From assembly GCF_017301635.1 (NCBI RefSeq), contig NZ_CP071091.1, positions 5,654,001 through 5,718,000 of the forward strand: a stretch of 64,000 nucleotides of DNA, given 5' to 3'. The DNA comes from Myxococcus landrumus (GTDB taxonomy: Bacteria; Myxococcota; Myxococcia; Myxococcales; Myxococcaceae). The position numbers were made by a program, and so were the translations under genes. Positions 8,870 through 18,093 of this stretch are shown here, piece after piece. A model generated the notes under the pieces. The model did not search any database. It saw nothing but the letters and a program-made list of their open reading frames with translations, and had not been told where the DNA came from. Positions within the stretch are counted from its first letter, which is position 1. Every line of letters starts with the position of its first letter.

Positions 8870-10411
8870 ATGGACGCGCAGGGCCTGCACATCGAAACGC
8901 ATCCTCGAGAGGGAGACCCGCTGCTGCGCGCCGCGCGCCCGGACCCGTGCACGGTGGTGCTCTTCGGCGCGACGGGGGACCTGGCACAGCGCAAGCTGTT
9001 CCCCGCCCTCTTCGAACTGGCACGCGCCAACCTCCTGCCGGACCACTTCGCCGTCGTCGCCTTCAGCCGCTCGCAGCTCGACGACGAGGCCTTCCGCCGC
9101 CACGTGAAGGAAGGCCTCCAGAAGTTCGCGCGCACCCAGCCGCTCGACGAGGCCGCATGGCAGCGCTTCGCGCCGCGCCTCGAAGGCATCTCCGGCGGCT
9201 ACGACGACCCCGCCTCCTTCGCCCGCCTGCGCGAGCGGCTGGAGAAGGTCTCCCAGCGCGAGGGCACCCAGGGCAACCAGCTCTACTACCTGGCCACGCC
9301 CGCCTCCACCTTCCCCCAGATTCTCCACGGCCTGGCCGACGCGGGGCTGCTCTCGCGCGAGGAGCGCCCGGACCAGAAGCCCTGGCGGCGCATCGTCATC
9401 GAGAAGCCCTTCGGTCATGACCTGGAGAGCGCCAAGGAGCTCAACCGCGAGCTCGCCTCCGTCCTCGACGAGAAGCAGATCTTCCGCATCGACCACTACC
9501 TGGGCAAGGAGACCGTCCAGAACATCCTGGTCTTCCGCTTCGCCAACGCCATCTTCGAGCCGCTGTGGAATCGCAACCACATCGACCATGTGGAAATCAC
9601 CGCGGCGGAGTCCATCGGCGTGGAGGGCCGCGCGGGCTTCTACGACGAGACGGGCGTCATCCGGGACATGGTGCAGAACCACCTGCTCCAGGTGCTGGCC
9701 CTGTGCGCCATGGAGCCCCCCGTGTCCTTCGCCGCGGAGGACATCCGCGACGAGAAGAACAAGGTGTTCCGCGCGCTGCGCCCCGTCGAGGGACGCGAGG
9801 TGTCCCGGTCCGTCGTCGTGGGCCAGTACGAGGGCTACCTCCAGGAGAAGGGCGTGAAGCCCGACTCGCGCACGCCCACCTATGTCGCCATGAAGCTCAG
9901 CGTGGACTCGTGGCGATGGGAAGGCGTGCCCTTCTATCTGCGCGCGGGCAAGAAGCTGAAGAAGCGCATGACGGAGGTGTCCATCCACTTCAAGTCCGTG
10001 CCCATCGGCCTGTTCGCCGGCGAGGGCGCCACGTGTCAGCGGCTCCAGCCCAACGTGCTCACGCTGCGCATCCAGCCGCAGGAGGGCATCGCCCTCTCCT
10101 TCGAGTCCAAGGTCCCCGGTGAGGACGTCAACATCGCGGGCGTCACCATGGACTTCAACTACGCGGAGAGCTTCCAGAAGCCCGTGCCGGAAGCGTACGA
10201 GCGGCTGCTCCTGGACTGCATGCGCGGCAATGCCACCCTCTTCGCGCGCAAGGACAGCGTGGAGCAGGCGTGGGCCTACGTGACGCCCATCCTGCAAGCG
10301 CTGGACTCCGGCGAGGGAGGGACGGTGCACACCTACGCGGCGGGCACCACCGGTCCGCAGGCCGCGGCCGCGCTGCTGGCCCGCGATGGGCGGCGGTGGA
10401 CGCAGCTATGA
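8870..10411 (+). CDS. zwf: Glucose-6-phosphate 1-dehydrogenase
   Basis: This enzyme oxidises glucose-6-phosphate to 6-phosphogluconolactone with NAD(P)+, the entry step of the oxidative pentose-phosphate pathway. The N-terminal nucleotide-binding motif GATGDLA is at about residues 33-39. The active-site block RIDHYLGKE is at 206-214, with the substrate-binding His209. The 513 residues fit the family. The start at 8870 is chosen because GGAGGA at 8855-8860 sits 9 nt upstream; an earlier in-frame ATG at 8804 would add a non-conserved tail. The stop overlaps the pgl start as ATGA (10408-10411), so the two are translationally coupled. Confidence 0.97.
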   Translation: MDAQGLHIETHPREGDPLLRAARPDPCTVVLFGATGDLAQRKLFPALFELARANLLPDHFAVVAFSRSQLDDEAFRRHVKEGLQKFARTQPLDEAAWQRFAPRLEGISGGYDDPASFARLRERLEKVSQREGTQGNQLYYLATPASTFPQILHGLADAGLLSREERPDQKPWRRIVIEKPFGHDLESAKELNRELASVLDEKQIFRIDHYLGKETVQNILVFRFANAIFEPLWNRNHIDHVEITAAESIGVEGRAGFYDETGVIRDMVQNHLLQVLALCAMEPPVSFAAEDIRDEKNKVFRALRPVEGREVSRSVVVGQYEGYLQEKGVKPDSRTPTYVAMKLSVDSWRWEGVPFYLRAGKKLKKRMTEVSIHFKSVPIGLFAGEGATCQRLQPNVLTLRIQPQEGIALSFESKVPGEDVNIAGVTMDFNYAESFQKPVPEAYERLLLDCMRGNATLFARKDSVEQAWAYVTPILQALDSGEGGTVHTYAAGTTGPQAAAALLARDGRRWTQL

Positions 10412-11079
10412 GCACGCGGCCTCCCCAGGTCATCCCGCCCGAGGGCCTCGCCCATCAGGCCGCGGAGTGGATGGCGAAGTCGCTGCAGTCGGCGCTCGCG
10501 ACGAAGCCTCGCGCGAGCCTCGCGTTGTCGGGTGGCAGCACGCCGGGGCCCGCGTACCGGGAGCTCTCCCGGTTGACGCTCCCGTGGGAGCGCGTGGACC
10601 TCTACTTCGTGGACGAGCGCTTCGTGCCGCCGGACCACCCGGACAGCAACTACCACATGGTGGAGGAGACCCTCGTGGGGCCGCTGCGGCTGTCTCCGTC
10701 CCAGGTCTTCCGCATGGAGGGAGAGCGCGAGGACCGCGACGACGCCGCGCGCGACTATGAGTCCCGGCTGCCTGCGACGCTGGACGTGGTGCTGCTCGGC
10801 ATGGGCGAGGACGGCCACACGGCCAGCCTCTTCCCTGGGCACCCGGCGCTGGAGGAGAAGAGCCGGCGGGTCTTGTCCCTGGTGGGCCCCAAGCCCCCGC
10901 CGTGGCGGATGACGCTCACGATGCCGGTGCTGCTGTCGGCGCACGCGGTGCTGATGCTGGTGGCGGGCGGGGGCAAGCGGGACGTGGCGAAGCGCGCGCT
11001 GGCGGGCGACCTGGCGCTCCCGGCGGCTCGCGTCTCGAATGCGCAGTGGATGTTGGACACCGCCGCCGCGGGACGGTGA
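10408..11079 (+). CDS. pgl: 6-phosphogluconolactonase (DevB type)
   Basis: It hydrolyses 6-phosphogluconolactone to 6-phosphogluconate, the second step of the pathway. The 223-residue protein shows family motifs: LALSGGSTP near residue 38, FVDERFVPPDHPDSNY near 69, and LLGMGEDGHTASLFPG near 130. The ATG at 10408 overlaps the zwf stop codon. gnd follows 20 nt downstream with its own ribosome-binding site. The set zwf-pgl-gnd therefore encodes the whole oxidative branch in pathway order. Confidence 0.95.
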   Translation: MSTRPPQVIPPEGLAHQAAEWMAKSLQSALATKPRASLALSGGSTPGPAYRELSRLTLPWERVDLYFVDERFVPPDHPDSNYHMVEETLVGPLRLSPSQVFRMEGEREDRDDAARDYESRLPATLDVVLLGMGEDGHTASLFPGHPALEEKSRRVLSLVGPKPPPWRMTLTMPVLLSAHAVLMLVAGGGKRDVAKRALAGDLALPAARVSNAQWMLDTAAAGR

Positions 11080-11099
11080 GCGAACTTCTCGGAGGAATC

Positions 11100-12536
11100 A
11101 TGAGTGCGGCAGCGAGCGCCCAGGCGGGCGCGCAGTTCGGCGTGGCGGGCTTGGGCGTCATGGGCGCGGCCCTGGCCCTCAACATCTCGGACCACGGCTT
11201 CAAGGTGGTGGGCTGGGACCGGGACGCGAAGCACGTCGACGAGGTGAACCAGAAGCACGGGCGTCCGGAGCTCCAGGCGCTCGCGTCGCTGGAGTCCTTC
11301 GTCGCGAGCCTGGAGCGGCCTCGGCGCATCCTGCTGATGGTGACGGCGGGCGCGGCGGTGGACCAGATGCTGGAGCGGCTGTTCCCGCTGCTCTCGCCGG
11401 GTGACGTCGTCATGGACGCGGGCAACTCCTGGTTCCAGGACACGCGCCGGCGCGAGGAGCTGTGCAAGTCGAAGGGCTTCCGCTTCCTCGGCGTGGGCGT
11501 GTCCGGCGGCGAGGAGGGCGCGCGCCACGGCCCGTCCATCATGCCCGGTGGCCCCACGGAGGCGTACGCGCTGGTGCGGCCGGTGCTGGAGGCCATCGCC
11601 GCTCGCACGGATGAGGGCCTGTGTGTCACCCACGTGGGGCCGGATGGCGCGGGCCACTTCGTGAAGATGGTGCACAACGGCATCGAGTACGCGGACATGC
11701 AGTTGCTCGCGGAGACGTACGACGTGCTGCGCCGGGGCCTGGGGCTCTCCGCGGACGCGCTGGCGGACCTCTTCTCGAAGTGGAACGAGGGCATCGCCGA
11801 GTCCTTCCTGCTGGAGACCACCATCAAGGTGCTGCGCAAGAAGGACGCGCAGACGGGCCAGCCGCTGGTGGACCTGGTGCTGGACAAGGCGGGCCAGAAG
11901 GGCACGGGCAAGTGGACGGTGCAGGTGGCGCTCGACCTGGGCGTCCCGGTGCCGTCCATCGCCGCCTCGCTGGACGCGCGCGTCCTCTCCTCGATGAAGG
12001 ACGAGCGCGTGGCGGCCAGCCGCAAGCTCAAGGGCCCCTCGGAGACGCTCAGCGCCGAGGAGAAGGCGCAGCTCGCGCAGTGGGCGCATGACGCGCTCTA
12101 CGCGGCGCGCGTGGTGACGTACGCGCAGGGCATGCGGCTCATCCAGGCGGCATCCCAGGAGTACAAGTGGAACATCTCCCTGGCGGAGATGGCGCGCATC
12201 TGGCGAGGCGGCTGCATCATCCGCGCGAAGCTGCTCACGCCGCTGCGCGAGTCCTTCACGCGTCAGCCGGACCTGCCCAACCTGCTGGTGTCGGACGCCT
12301 TCGCGCCGGTGCTCGAGAAGATGGCTCCCGCGTGGCGCAAGCTGGTGGGCGTGGCCACGAAGGTGGGCATCCCCGTGCCCGTGTTCAGCGCCTCGCTGGC
12401 GTACCTGGACAGCTACCGCAGCGCGGAGCTGCCGCAGAACCTCACCCAGGCCCAGCGCGACGCGTTCGGCGCGCACACGTACCAGCGCCGCGACAAGCCC
12501 GAAGCGGGCTTCGTGCACACGGACTGGAACAGCTAG
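11100..12536 (+). CDS. gnd: 6-phosphogluconate dehydrogenase, decarboxylating
   Basis: The enzyme converts 6-phosphogluconate to ribulose-5-phosphate and CO2 with NAD(P)+. The 478 residues match the classic long form. The N-terminal dinucleotide-binding motif is GVAGLGVMG; the substrate-binding region reads GVGVSGGEEGARHGPSIMPGG; the catalytic lysine/asparagine block is KMVHNGIEY; the all-helical C-terminal domain follows. GGAGGA at 11091-11096 precedes the ATG at 11100. It ends 13 nt before the convergent HMA-domain gene. With zwf and pgl it supplies NADPH and pentose phosphates. Confidence 0.96.
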   Translation: MSAAASAQAGAQFGVAGLGVMGAALALNISDHGFKVVGWDRDAKHVDEVNQKHGRPELQALASLESFVASLERPRRILLMVTAGAAVDQMLERLFPLLSPGDVVMDAGNSWFQDTRRREELCKSKGFRFLGVGVSGGEEGARHGPSIMPGGPTEAYALVRPVLEAIAARTDEGLCVTHVGPDGAGHFVKMVHNGIEYADMQLLAETYDVLRRGLGLSADALADLFSKWNEGIAESFLLETTIKVLRKKDAQTGQPLVDLVLDKAGQKGTGKWTVQVALDLGVPVPSIAASLDARVLSSMKDERVAASRKLKGPSETLSAEEKAQLAQWAHDALYAARVVTYAQGMRLIQAASQEYKWNISLAEMARIWRGGCIIRAKLLTPLRESFTRQPDLPNLLVSDAFAPVLEKMAPAWRKLVGVATKVGIPVPVFSASLAYLDSYRSAELPQNLTQAQRDAFGAHTYQRRDKPEAGFVHTDWNS

Positions 12537-12549
12537 GACGCGCGCGCGT

Positions 12550-13167
12550 TCAGGAGGAGAGGTCCTCGGGTTCGGGGGCCTCTTGCTCCTCGGGTGTCCT
12601 GGAGCGAGGGGGGGGGCCTCGCACTGGGGACTCCGTGTTGTTGATGGCCGTGCGCTCCACGCCCGTGAAGGTGGCGAAGGCCCACCACGCCAGGTTGAAC
12701 CAGTCCGGCATGGGGAGCTGACGGGTGGTGACCACCTTGGCGACGCCCGCCGCCGCGAACCCCATCGACATGAGCACGCCCAGGCCCACGCGTCCGTGGG
12801 TCGCGCGGAGCACGTCGACGTCGAGCCCCTTCACGAAGCGGCTGGTGGCGCGGGCCACGTCGCTGCCGGTCTCCAGCGCGGCGAACAAGGTGGCCTCCTC
12901 GGGCGGCTCCTCGCCTGGGCGGATGACGAGGTCCACCCCGGTGAGCTCCCGCACCTCCCGCACCACGTCCTTTGCCTCGAGCATCTCCGGGTCGTGACGG
13001 CACAGGACGCTTCCGGTGAAGGGACGCACCTCCACCTCGTCCATGCCCTGCACGGCCATCAACCCCTCCGCGAGCGCGTTGGCGAGCGAGGCATGCTCAC
13101 GCAGCCAGGTCAGCCGCAGACGCACGCGCCCGGGCAGGACATGAACCACGTAGATGTAGCGGGCCAT
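12550..13167 (-). CDS. Degenerate HMA-domain membrane protein linked to a P-type ATPase
   Basis: The N-terminal 70 residues (HVLPGRVRLRL...GMDEVEVRPFTGSVL) look like an HMA ferredoxin-like fold. The usual metal-binding CxxC loop is absent, and only one cysteine remains in VLCRHDP. The rest has a short hydrophobic segment (VGLGVLMSMGFAAAGVAKVV), an aromatic patch (WFNLAWWAFATF) and an acidic, proline-rich tail. The 205-residue protein starts at an ATG with GAGGAGG 7 nt upstream. It lies downstream of the ATPase and two small coupled genes. I infer a partner or regulatory subunit of that ATPase, not a metallochaperone. Confidence 0.65.
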   Translation of the reverse strand: MARYIYVVHVLPGRVRLRLTWLREHASLANALAEGLMAVQGMDEVEVRPFTGSVLCRHDPEMLEAKDVVREVRELTGVDLVIRPGEEPPEEATLFAALETGSDVARATSRFVKGLDVDVLRATHGRVGLGVLMSMGFAAAGVAKVVTTRQLPMPDWFNLAWWAFATFTGVERTAINNTESPVRGPPPRSRTPEEQEAPEPEDLSS

Positions 13168-13181
13168 GGTGCGCCTCCTCC

Positions 13182-13421
13182 TCAGGTCGGCGCCTGGCCA
13201 TTCGCGTGGCCATTCGCCGCCCGACGGGCCCGAGCCTTCGCCTCGGCCAGCAGGTCCTCCAGGTCCTCCTGTTTGACGGCGGTCCGGGCCAGCACCATGT
13301 CGCCGAACCGATAGGCGGCGGTGGCCAGCTCCAGGAGCAGCGGGCGCAGGTGCCGGCTCAGCAGCACCGAGCCCGCGCCAGCGGTGTAGCCCAGGAGGAA
13401 CGACGGCAGATGGAACGTCAC
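13182..13421 (-). CDS. Small membrane-associated protein, ATPase cluster
   Basis: The 79-residue protein has a glycine-rich hydrophobic N-terminus (FLLGYTAGAGSVLLS), a conserved-looking AAYRFGD motif, and a charged helical tail (QEDLEDLLAEAKARARR). Small proteins of this style sit beside HMA-domain ATPases in other bacteria (DUF5132-like), but I cannot assign a role. The start is GTG, overlapping the stop of the preceding short frame as GTGA, with GGAGG about 8 nt upstream. It is the intact member of a duplicated pair. Confidence 0.6.
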   Translation of the reverse strand: MTFHLPSFLLGYTAGAGSVLLSRHLRPLLLELATAAYRFGDMVLARTAVKQEDLEDLLAEAKARARRAANGHANGQAPT

Positions 13422-13451
13422 GGGGAAACCTCCACGGAAGCGGGGATGAAG
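13356..13451. repeat. Direct repeat copy 1 (96 bp)
   Basis: This copy is near-identical to 13505-13600 at an offset of 149 bp. It covers the 3' end of one frame, the GTGA junction, the ribosome-binding site and the first codons of the next frame. The last 30 or so bases, through the GTGA junction, are identical in both copies. Confidence 0.85.
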
Positions 13452-13570
13452 CTCACCCTGTCGCCGAATCGATACGCGGCGGTGTCATGCGGGCATGGAG
13501 ACCTGCTCAGCAGGACCGAGCCCGCGCCTGCGGCGCAGCCCAGGAGGAACGACGACCGACGGAACGTCAC
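13418..13570 (-). pseudogene. Truncated tandem copy of the small ATPase-cluster protein
   Basis: This 50-codon frame starts at a GTG overlapping the ATPase stop (GTGA) and repeats the first third of the downstream gene (SFLLGCAAGAGSVLLSR, then AAYRFGD). It lacks four codons between those blocks. It then runs into SFIPASVEVSP, the same tail that ends the ATPase. It looks like the product of a tandem duplication spanning the ATPase 3' end and the start of the small gene. It may still be translated, since its signals are intact, but the charged C-terminal helix is missing. Confidence 0.6.
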
Positions 13571-13600
13571 GGGGAAACCTCCACGGAAGCGGGGATGAAG
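13505..13600. repeat. Direct repeat copy 2 (96 bp)
   Basis: This is the partner of 13356-13451. It contains the last ten codons of the P-type ATPase (FIPASVEVSP), the GTGA overlap and the start of the truncated small frame. The shared end shows how the duplication was joined. Confidence 0.85.
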
Positions 13601-16557
13601 AAGGGCTTGTTGCGGCGGGTCAGGCGTCGCCTCTGACGGGACACGCCCATGAGGAGGCCGGGCAGCACCAGCCCCGTCGCCAGACCGCCGAAGGTCAGCA
13701 GCGACGGCGGTGGCAGTCCCAGCACCGCGCGCAGCGGCGGCACAGTGAGCCCCAACACCTGCATGGCCACCGCGCTCCCCACCAACACGGTGAAGCGTCC
13801 GGAGCCCTGATAGCCACCACCGTGGAGGTGATGTGGCGCCCGGCACACCGTGGCGTAGCCGAGCTGCGCGGCCGTGAGCATCCCGAACGCCAGCGGCGGT
13901 CCACCCAGCACCATTCCCGTGGCGCCCAGGCCCGCCATCAGCAGCGCGTCGCGAACCACTCGCCGTGCCAGGGACCTCGACAACAGCGGCGCACCTGGAG
14001 GCGCTGGCGGACGGTCCAGGATGTCCGGGTCACCCGACTCGAGCGCGAGCGCGAGGCCCGGGAGCGTGTCCGTCAGCAGGTTGAGCCAGAGCAACTGAAG
14101 CGGAGACAGCGGCTCACGGCTGCCCACGAGCGTGGCGCCTATCACCAGCGCCATCTCCGACAGGTTGGTGGCGAAGAGGAAGCGGATGGCGCGACGCAGG
14201 TTGTCCTGGACGATGCGCCCCTCGCCCACCGCGTGGATGATGCCGCGCAGGTCCTCGCCCGCCATGACGATGTCCGCCATCTGCCGAGCCATGTCACTGG
14301 AGCGAGCTCCCACCGCAACGCCCACGTCCGCCGCCTTCAACGCGGGTGCGTCATTGATGCCATCACCCGCCATGGCCACCACTTCGCCTCGCCTGCGAAG
14401 GGCACGCACGAGGACCATCTTGTCCTCGGGAGTCACCCGCGCGAGCACCGCGACCCGGTCGAGCCAATCCCCCTCCGCGCCTCCAGGCTCGGACAGACGC
14501 GCGGTCAACTCCTTCGCCGTGAGCGTCTCGCCTCGCAGGCCGACCGCGCGGGCCACCGCCTCGGCGGTATGCCGCTGGTCACCGGTGAGGAGGATGGTGC
14601 GGATGCCCGCGACGCGCGCCTGGTGCAGCGTATCCGCGGCCCCTTCGCGCAGCGGGTCCCTCAGGCCCATGAAGCCCAGGAAGGTGTAGCCGCCATCGGG
14701 TGCAGTGCCGCGCGACGGGTCCATGCGCCGCCAGCCGAGCGCCAACACTCGCAGCCCCGCCTCCGCCAGGGCCTTGTTGCGCTGGAGCAGGCGCTGCTGC
14801 GCTTCGGTGTCGAGCGGCCCTCGTGAGTCGCTCGAGCACAGCCGCACCACCTGCTCGGGTGCGCCCTTGATGAAGGCCACGCCTCCGCCGGGCGCGTCGT
14901 GCAGGCTCACCACGTAGTGGATGCCCTCGGAGCGCTCCAGGAGCCTGCGCCGAGGGAAGGCGCGTCGCAGCGCGGCTCCGTCCAGTCCCGCGTCATGGGC
15001 CGCGGTCACCAAGGCCCGCTCGGTGGAGCTGCCCGTGATGATGACCTCGTGCCCGTTGCGGTGGACATCCACGTCGCTGTTGAGCAGCGCCGCGGCCAGC
15101 GCCAGCGTGGGGACATCCTCCAGCACCGCCTCCGGCTTCGCGCGCAGGGACGCGAGGTCCACCGCGCCACCTCCCACGTCCAGGACCTCCAGGCGCATGT
15201 CGTTGCGCGTCAGCGTCCCCGTCTTGTCCGTACAGATGACGGTGACACCGCCCAGCGCCTCGGCGGCGGAGACTCGGCGCACCACCATGCCGCGTGCATG
15301 GAGGCGTTGCATCGAGCGCACCAGCGCGGCGGTCGCGACGATGGGCAGTCCCTCCGGCAAGGCCGCCACCCCGAGCGCCACCGCGCCGCGCAGCACCTGC
15401 CCCATCGGCCTTCCGCGAAGCAGGCCCACCACACCGGACGCCACGCTCGCGCCCACGGAGAACACCGCCACGCGCCGGTCCAGTTGCTCCAGCTTTCGCG
15501 ACAGCGGCGTGGGAGGAGAGGCGGTCTCCTCCACCAGCTCGCGCACTCGCGCCAGGGCCATGGACTTGCCCGTGGCCACGACCACCGCGCGGCCATGGCC
15601 GGAGGCCACCACCGTTCCCGCGTAGAGCATGCAGGTGCGCTCGGCGAGAGGTGCATCATGGGACACGGGCTCGGGGTCCTTGAGCTGGGGCTCGCTCTCC
15701 CCCGTGAGAGGCGCTTCGTCCACGCTGAGCCGGTGTGCCTCCAACACCCGTGCATCCGCGTGCAGCACGTCTCCCGCGCGCACCAGGAGCACGTCCCCCA
15801 CCACGAGGTCCGACACGGGGACCTCGTGGACCACGCCGTCGCGCAGCACCTGGGCCTGCCCTGCCTCCAGCTTCTGCCATGAGGCGATGAGCGACTCGTT
15901 GCGCCGCTCGATGCGGTAGCCGATGCCGGCGTTGAGTCCCACCACCGCGAGGATGGCGGTGGCTTCCAACCTGTCTCCCGCCAGCGCGGAGGCCGCGGCC
16001 GAACCCATGAGCAGCCCCATGGGCACGGTGGCGACCTGCGCTCGCAGCAGCGACCACCGTGAGCGCGGCTTGATTCCCGCCACCGTGTTGGCGCCGTACC
16101 GCTTGAGCCTCGTCGCGGCTTCCGCTCGGGACAGGCCGTGCCGGTCCGTCTTCCATCGATGCAGCACCTGCTCCACGGTGAGCGAGTGCCAGGGCTCTTC
16201 GTCAGGCGCGGACTCGATGGGCTTGCGAGACCGGGCTTCTTTCGTGGGCTCGGGGGACGGAGCGTCCTCGGGCGCTTGTTCCAGTCGATTCAGCAACGGA
16301 GCGTTCGGCGCATAGCGCACCAACATGCGACCGCTGCGAGGCTCCGCCTTCACCGTCTCGATGCCGGGCCAGGTCTGGAAGGTGCGCTCCAGCCGCCGTC
16401 CCAGATAGCGGTCTCCCAGGAGTCCTGGCACCGCCAGCCGCAGACGCCGTGAGGCCACCGCATGCCGCACCACCACCGCGGGCGAAGCCTGCCCATCGAT
16501 GAGGAACACCACCATCCGCCATGCCCCCGAGGACGCCCAAGGTGGCGGCGCGCCCAT
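13567..16557 (-). CDS. Cation-transporting P-type ATPase (P2-like, HMA-like N-terminus)
   Basis: This is an ATP-driven cation pump of about 996 residues in the inner membrane. Diagnostic motifs are TGES (285-288, actuator), DKTGTLT with the phosphorylated Asp444, and GDGINDAP (731-738). The transmembrane-4 motif is ALPEGLP, typical of P2 Ca/Mg-type pumps, not the CPC/CPx of heavy-metal P1B pumps. The first 100 residues hold a cysteine-free HMA-like fold (VPGLLGDRYLGRRLERTF...GIETVKAEPRSGRMLVRY). A cation_ATPase_N segment (GLSRAEAATRLKRYGANTV) follows. ATG 16557 is the longest start; ATG 16515 (MVVFLIDGQ) is a good alternative. Its stop overlaps the next small frame as GTGA. The transported ion is not determined. 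Confidence 0.9.
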   Translation of the reverse strand: MGAPPPWASSGAWRMVVFLIDGQASPAVVVRHAVASRRLRLAVPGLLGDRYLGRRLERTFQTWPGIETVKAEPRSGRMLVRYAPNAPLLNRLEQAPEDAPSPEPTKEARSRKPIESAPDEEPWHSLTVEQVLHRWKTDRHGLSRAEAATRLKRYGANTVAGIKPRSRWSLLRAQVATVPMGLLMGSAAASALAGDRLEATAILAVVGLNAGIGYRIERRNESLIASWQKLEAGQAQVLRDGVVHEVPVSDLVVGDVLLVRAGDVLHADARVLEAHRLSVDEAPLTGESEPQLKDPEPVSHDAPLAERTCMLYAGTVVASGHGRAVVVATGKSMALARVRELVEETASPPTPLSRKLEQLDRRVAVFSVGASVASGVVGLLRGRPMGQVLRGAVALGVAALPEGLPIVATAALVRSMQRLHARGMVVRRVSAAEALGGVTVICTDKTGTLTRNDMRLEVLDVGGGAVDLASLRAKPEAVLEDVPTLALAAALLNSDVDVHRNGHEVIITGSSTERALVTAAHDAGLDGAALRRAFPRRRLLERSEGIHYVVSLHDAPGGGVAFIKGAPEQVVRLCSSDSRGPLDTEAQQRLLQRNKALAEAGLRVLALGWRRMDPSRGTAPDGGYTFLGFMGLRDPLREGAADTLHQARVAGIRTILLTGDQRHTAEAVARAVGLRGETLTAKELTARLSEPGGAEGDWLDRVAVLARVTPEDKMVLVRALRRRGEVVAMAGDGINDAPALKAADVGVAVGARSSDMARQMADIVMAGEDLRGIIHAVGEGRIVQDNLRRAIRFLFATNLSEMALVIGATLVGSREPLSPLQLLWLNLLTDTLPGLALALESGDPDILDRPPAPPGAPLLSRSLARRVVRDALLMAGLGATGMVLGGPPLAFGMLTAAQLGYATVCRAPHHLHGGGYQGSGRFTVLVGSAVAMQVLGLTVPPLRAVLGLPPPSLLTFGGLATGLVLPGLLMGVSRQRRRLTRRNKPFFIPASVEVSP

Positions 16558-16865
16558 CGCCGGACAAGGCCGCCCGCCGCACGACCCTCGTGATGAGCAG
16601 TGGACACCTCGTCATGAGAGACAGAGTGGCCTCGAGTGCACGTGCGCCAGCCCAGGGCCCCACGACTTCATGCCTCACGGACAGGCGCCACCGCGCCACG
16701 GCTGCGGGCGGCCGCCAGTACGCCTGTCTGCTCTCCCGTGCGCATTGCCCCCTCCCTGTCACATGGCTTCGCTTCGCCCTTCCGCTACGCTTTCATGACA
16801 GGCCATCGCGAGCCCCGTGTTCCGGGCCGCGAGTCCTCTCCCCCGGGAGGACAAAGCGAGGTTCC
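16558..16865. other. Divergent intergenic region
   Basis: About 300 bp separate the ATPase gene from the GTPase gene and must hold both promoters. I see no clear coding potential. A TTCGCT...TACGCT pair just before 16795 could be a weak vegetative promoter for the GTPase. No convincing operator was found. Confidence 0.35.
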
Positions 16866-17954
16866 ATGGAGCTCCATCTCGCAGAAGAGATTCGCAAGCA
16901 GGTCGACGAGGCCTTCCGCAAGCGCGGGCGGGTCAACATCGTCATCGCCGGGCGAAGCGGCGTGGGGAAGAGCACGCTCATCAACGCCGTCTTCCACGGA
17001 CGCATCGCCGACACGGGACAGGGTCGTCCCATCACCCGCGAGACGCGCGAGTACACGAAGGACGGCATCCCCGTGAGCATCCTGGACACACGGGGCCTGG
17101 AGCTGGGGGCGTTCAAGGAGACGCTGACGCTGCTCGAGGACCTGGTGGCCACGCGGGCCCGCGAGGGAGACGCGACGCGGCACCTGCACTGCGCCTGGAT
17201 GTGCATCGGCGAGGACTCGCGCCGGGTCGAGGAGGGAGACCTGGAGGTCGCCCGGATGCTGGCGCGACACATGCCGGTCATCGCGGTCATCACCAAGGCG
17301 CGCAATGACCAGGGCTTCCGCGCGGAGGTGGAGAAGCTCCTGCCCGTGGCCCGCAACGTCATGCGCGTGCGAGCGCTCCTGGAGACGGATGACGAAGGCC
17401 ACACGCTCCATCCGAGAGGGTTGGTGGAGTTGGTGGAGCTCACCATGGAGCTGGTGCCGGAGGCGCAGCGCAACGCCTTCGCCGCGGCACAGCGCGTGAG
17501 CATCGGGCAGAAGCGCAAGCGCGCGCACGGCATCGTCGCAAGCGCCGCGGCCACCGCCGCCGTCATTGGAGCCACCCCCATCCCTTTCGCCGACGCCGCC
17601 CTGCTTGTCCCCACGCAGGTCGGAATGCTGGCGGGGATTAGCAGTGTGTTCGGCCTGCCGCTCACGGAGGCGTTCCTCTCCACGCTGGTGAGCTCGGTGG
17701 CCACGGGGCTGGGGGCCACGTTCTCCGGGCAGGCCATCGTGTCGGGCCTGCTCAAGCTCATGCCGGGTGCGGGCTCGCTCGTCGGCGCGCTCATCGCCGC
17801 CTCCACCGCCACCGCGCTCACCACCCTGTTCGGCGAGACCTATATCGCCGTGCTCTCGACGCTGATGGAGCGGCGCTCGGGAGAGCTCCCCATCGAGGAG
17901 GAGGTCATCCGCGCCTTCCGCGAGGAGCTGACGCTGCGCCGCGCAGCGGTGTAG
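16866..17954 (+). CDS. GTPase with C-terminal DUF697-type membrane domain
   Basis: The 362-residue protein has an N-terminal Ras-like GTPase domain: P-loop GRSGVGKST (about 30-38), switch/G3 DTRGLE, and a G4-like TKARND near residue 144 (TKxx instead of NKxD). The C-terminal part has alanine/glycine-rich hydrophobic helices (ASAAATAAVIGATPIPFADAA) typical of DUF697. Such GTPases are thought to work at membranes; their substrates are unknown. ATG 16866 is chosen by homology-like content beginning MELHLAEEIRKQV; AGCGAGG lies just upstream. A degenerate copy of its last 80 bases occurs at 21366-21417. Confidence 0.82.
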   Translation: MELHLAEEIRKQVDEAFRKRGRVNIVIAGRSGVGKSTLINAVFHGRIADTGQGRPITRETREYTKDGIPVSILDTRGLELGAFKETLTLLEDLVATRAREGDATRHLHCAWMCIGEDSRRVEEGDLEVARMLARHMPVIAVITKARNDQGFRAEVEKLLPVARNVMRVRALLETDDEGHTLHPRGLVELVELTMELVPEAQRNAFAAAQRVSIGQKRKRAHGIVASAAATAAVIGATPIPFADAALLVPTQVGMLAGISSVFGLPLTEAFLSTLVSSVATGLGATFSGQAIVSGLLKLMPGAGSLVGALIAASTATALTTLFGETYIAVLSTLMERRSGELPIEEEVIRAFREELTLRRAAV

Positions 17955-18093
17955 CGAAGCAGGGGTGCGGGCCAGCTGGGGACCTTTGAGCGACCGCGGG
18001 CAAAGGTCGCCTTGTTGACATGGCGCCGGTTGCACACAACTCGCCCCTCTCCGAATCGAGTGTGGTTCGACCCAAGCGTGGATGAGGGAAGCC

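Noticed and set aside
18015..18020. TTGACA as -35 of the LuxR-type gene
   Set aside because: No acceptable -10 lies 16-18 nt downstream (AACTCG), so a promoter call is not justified.
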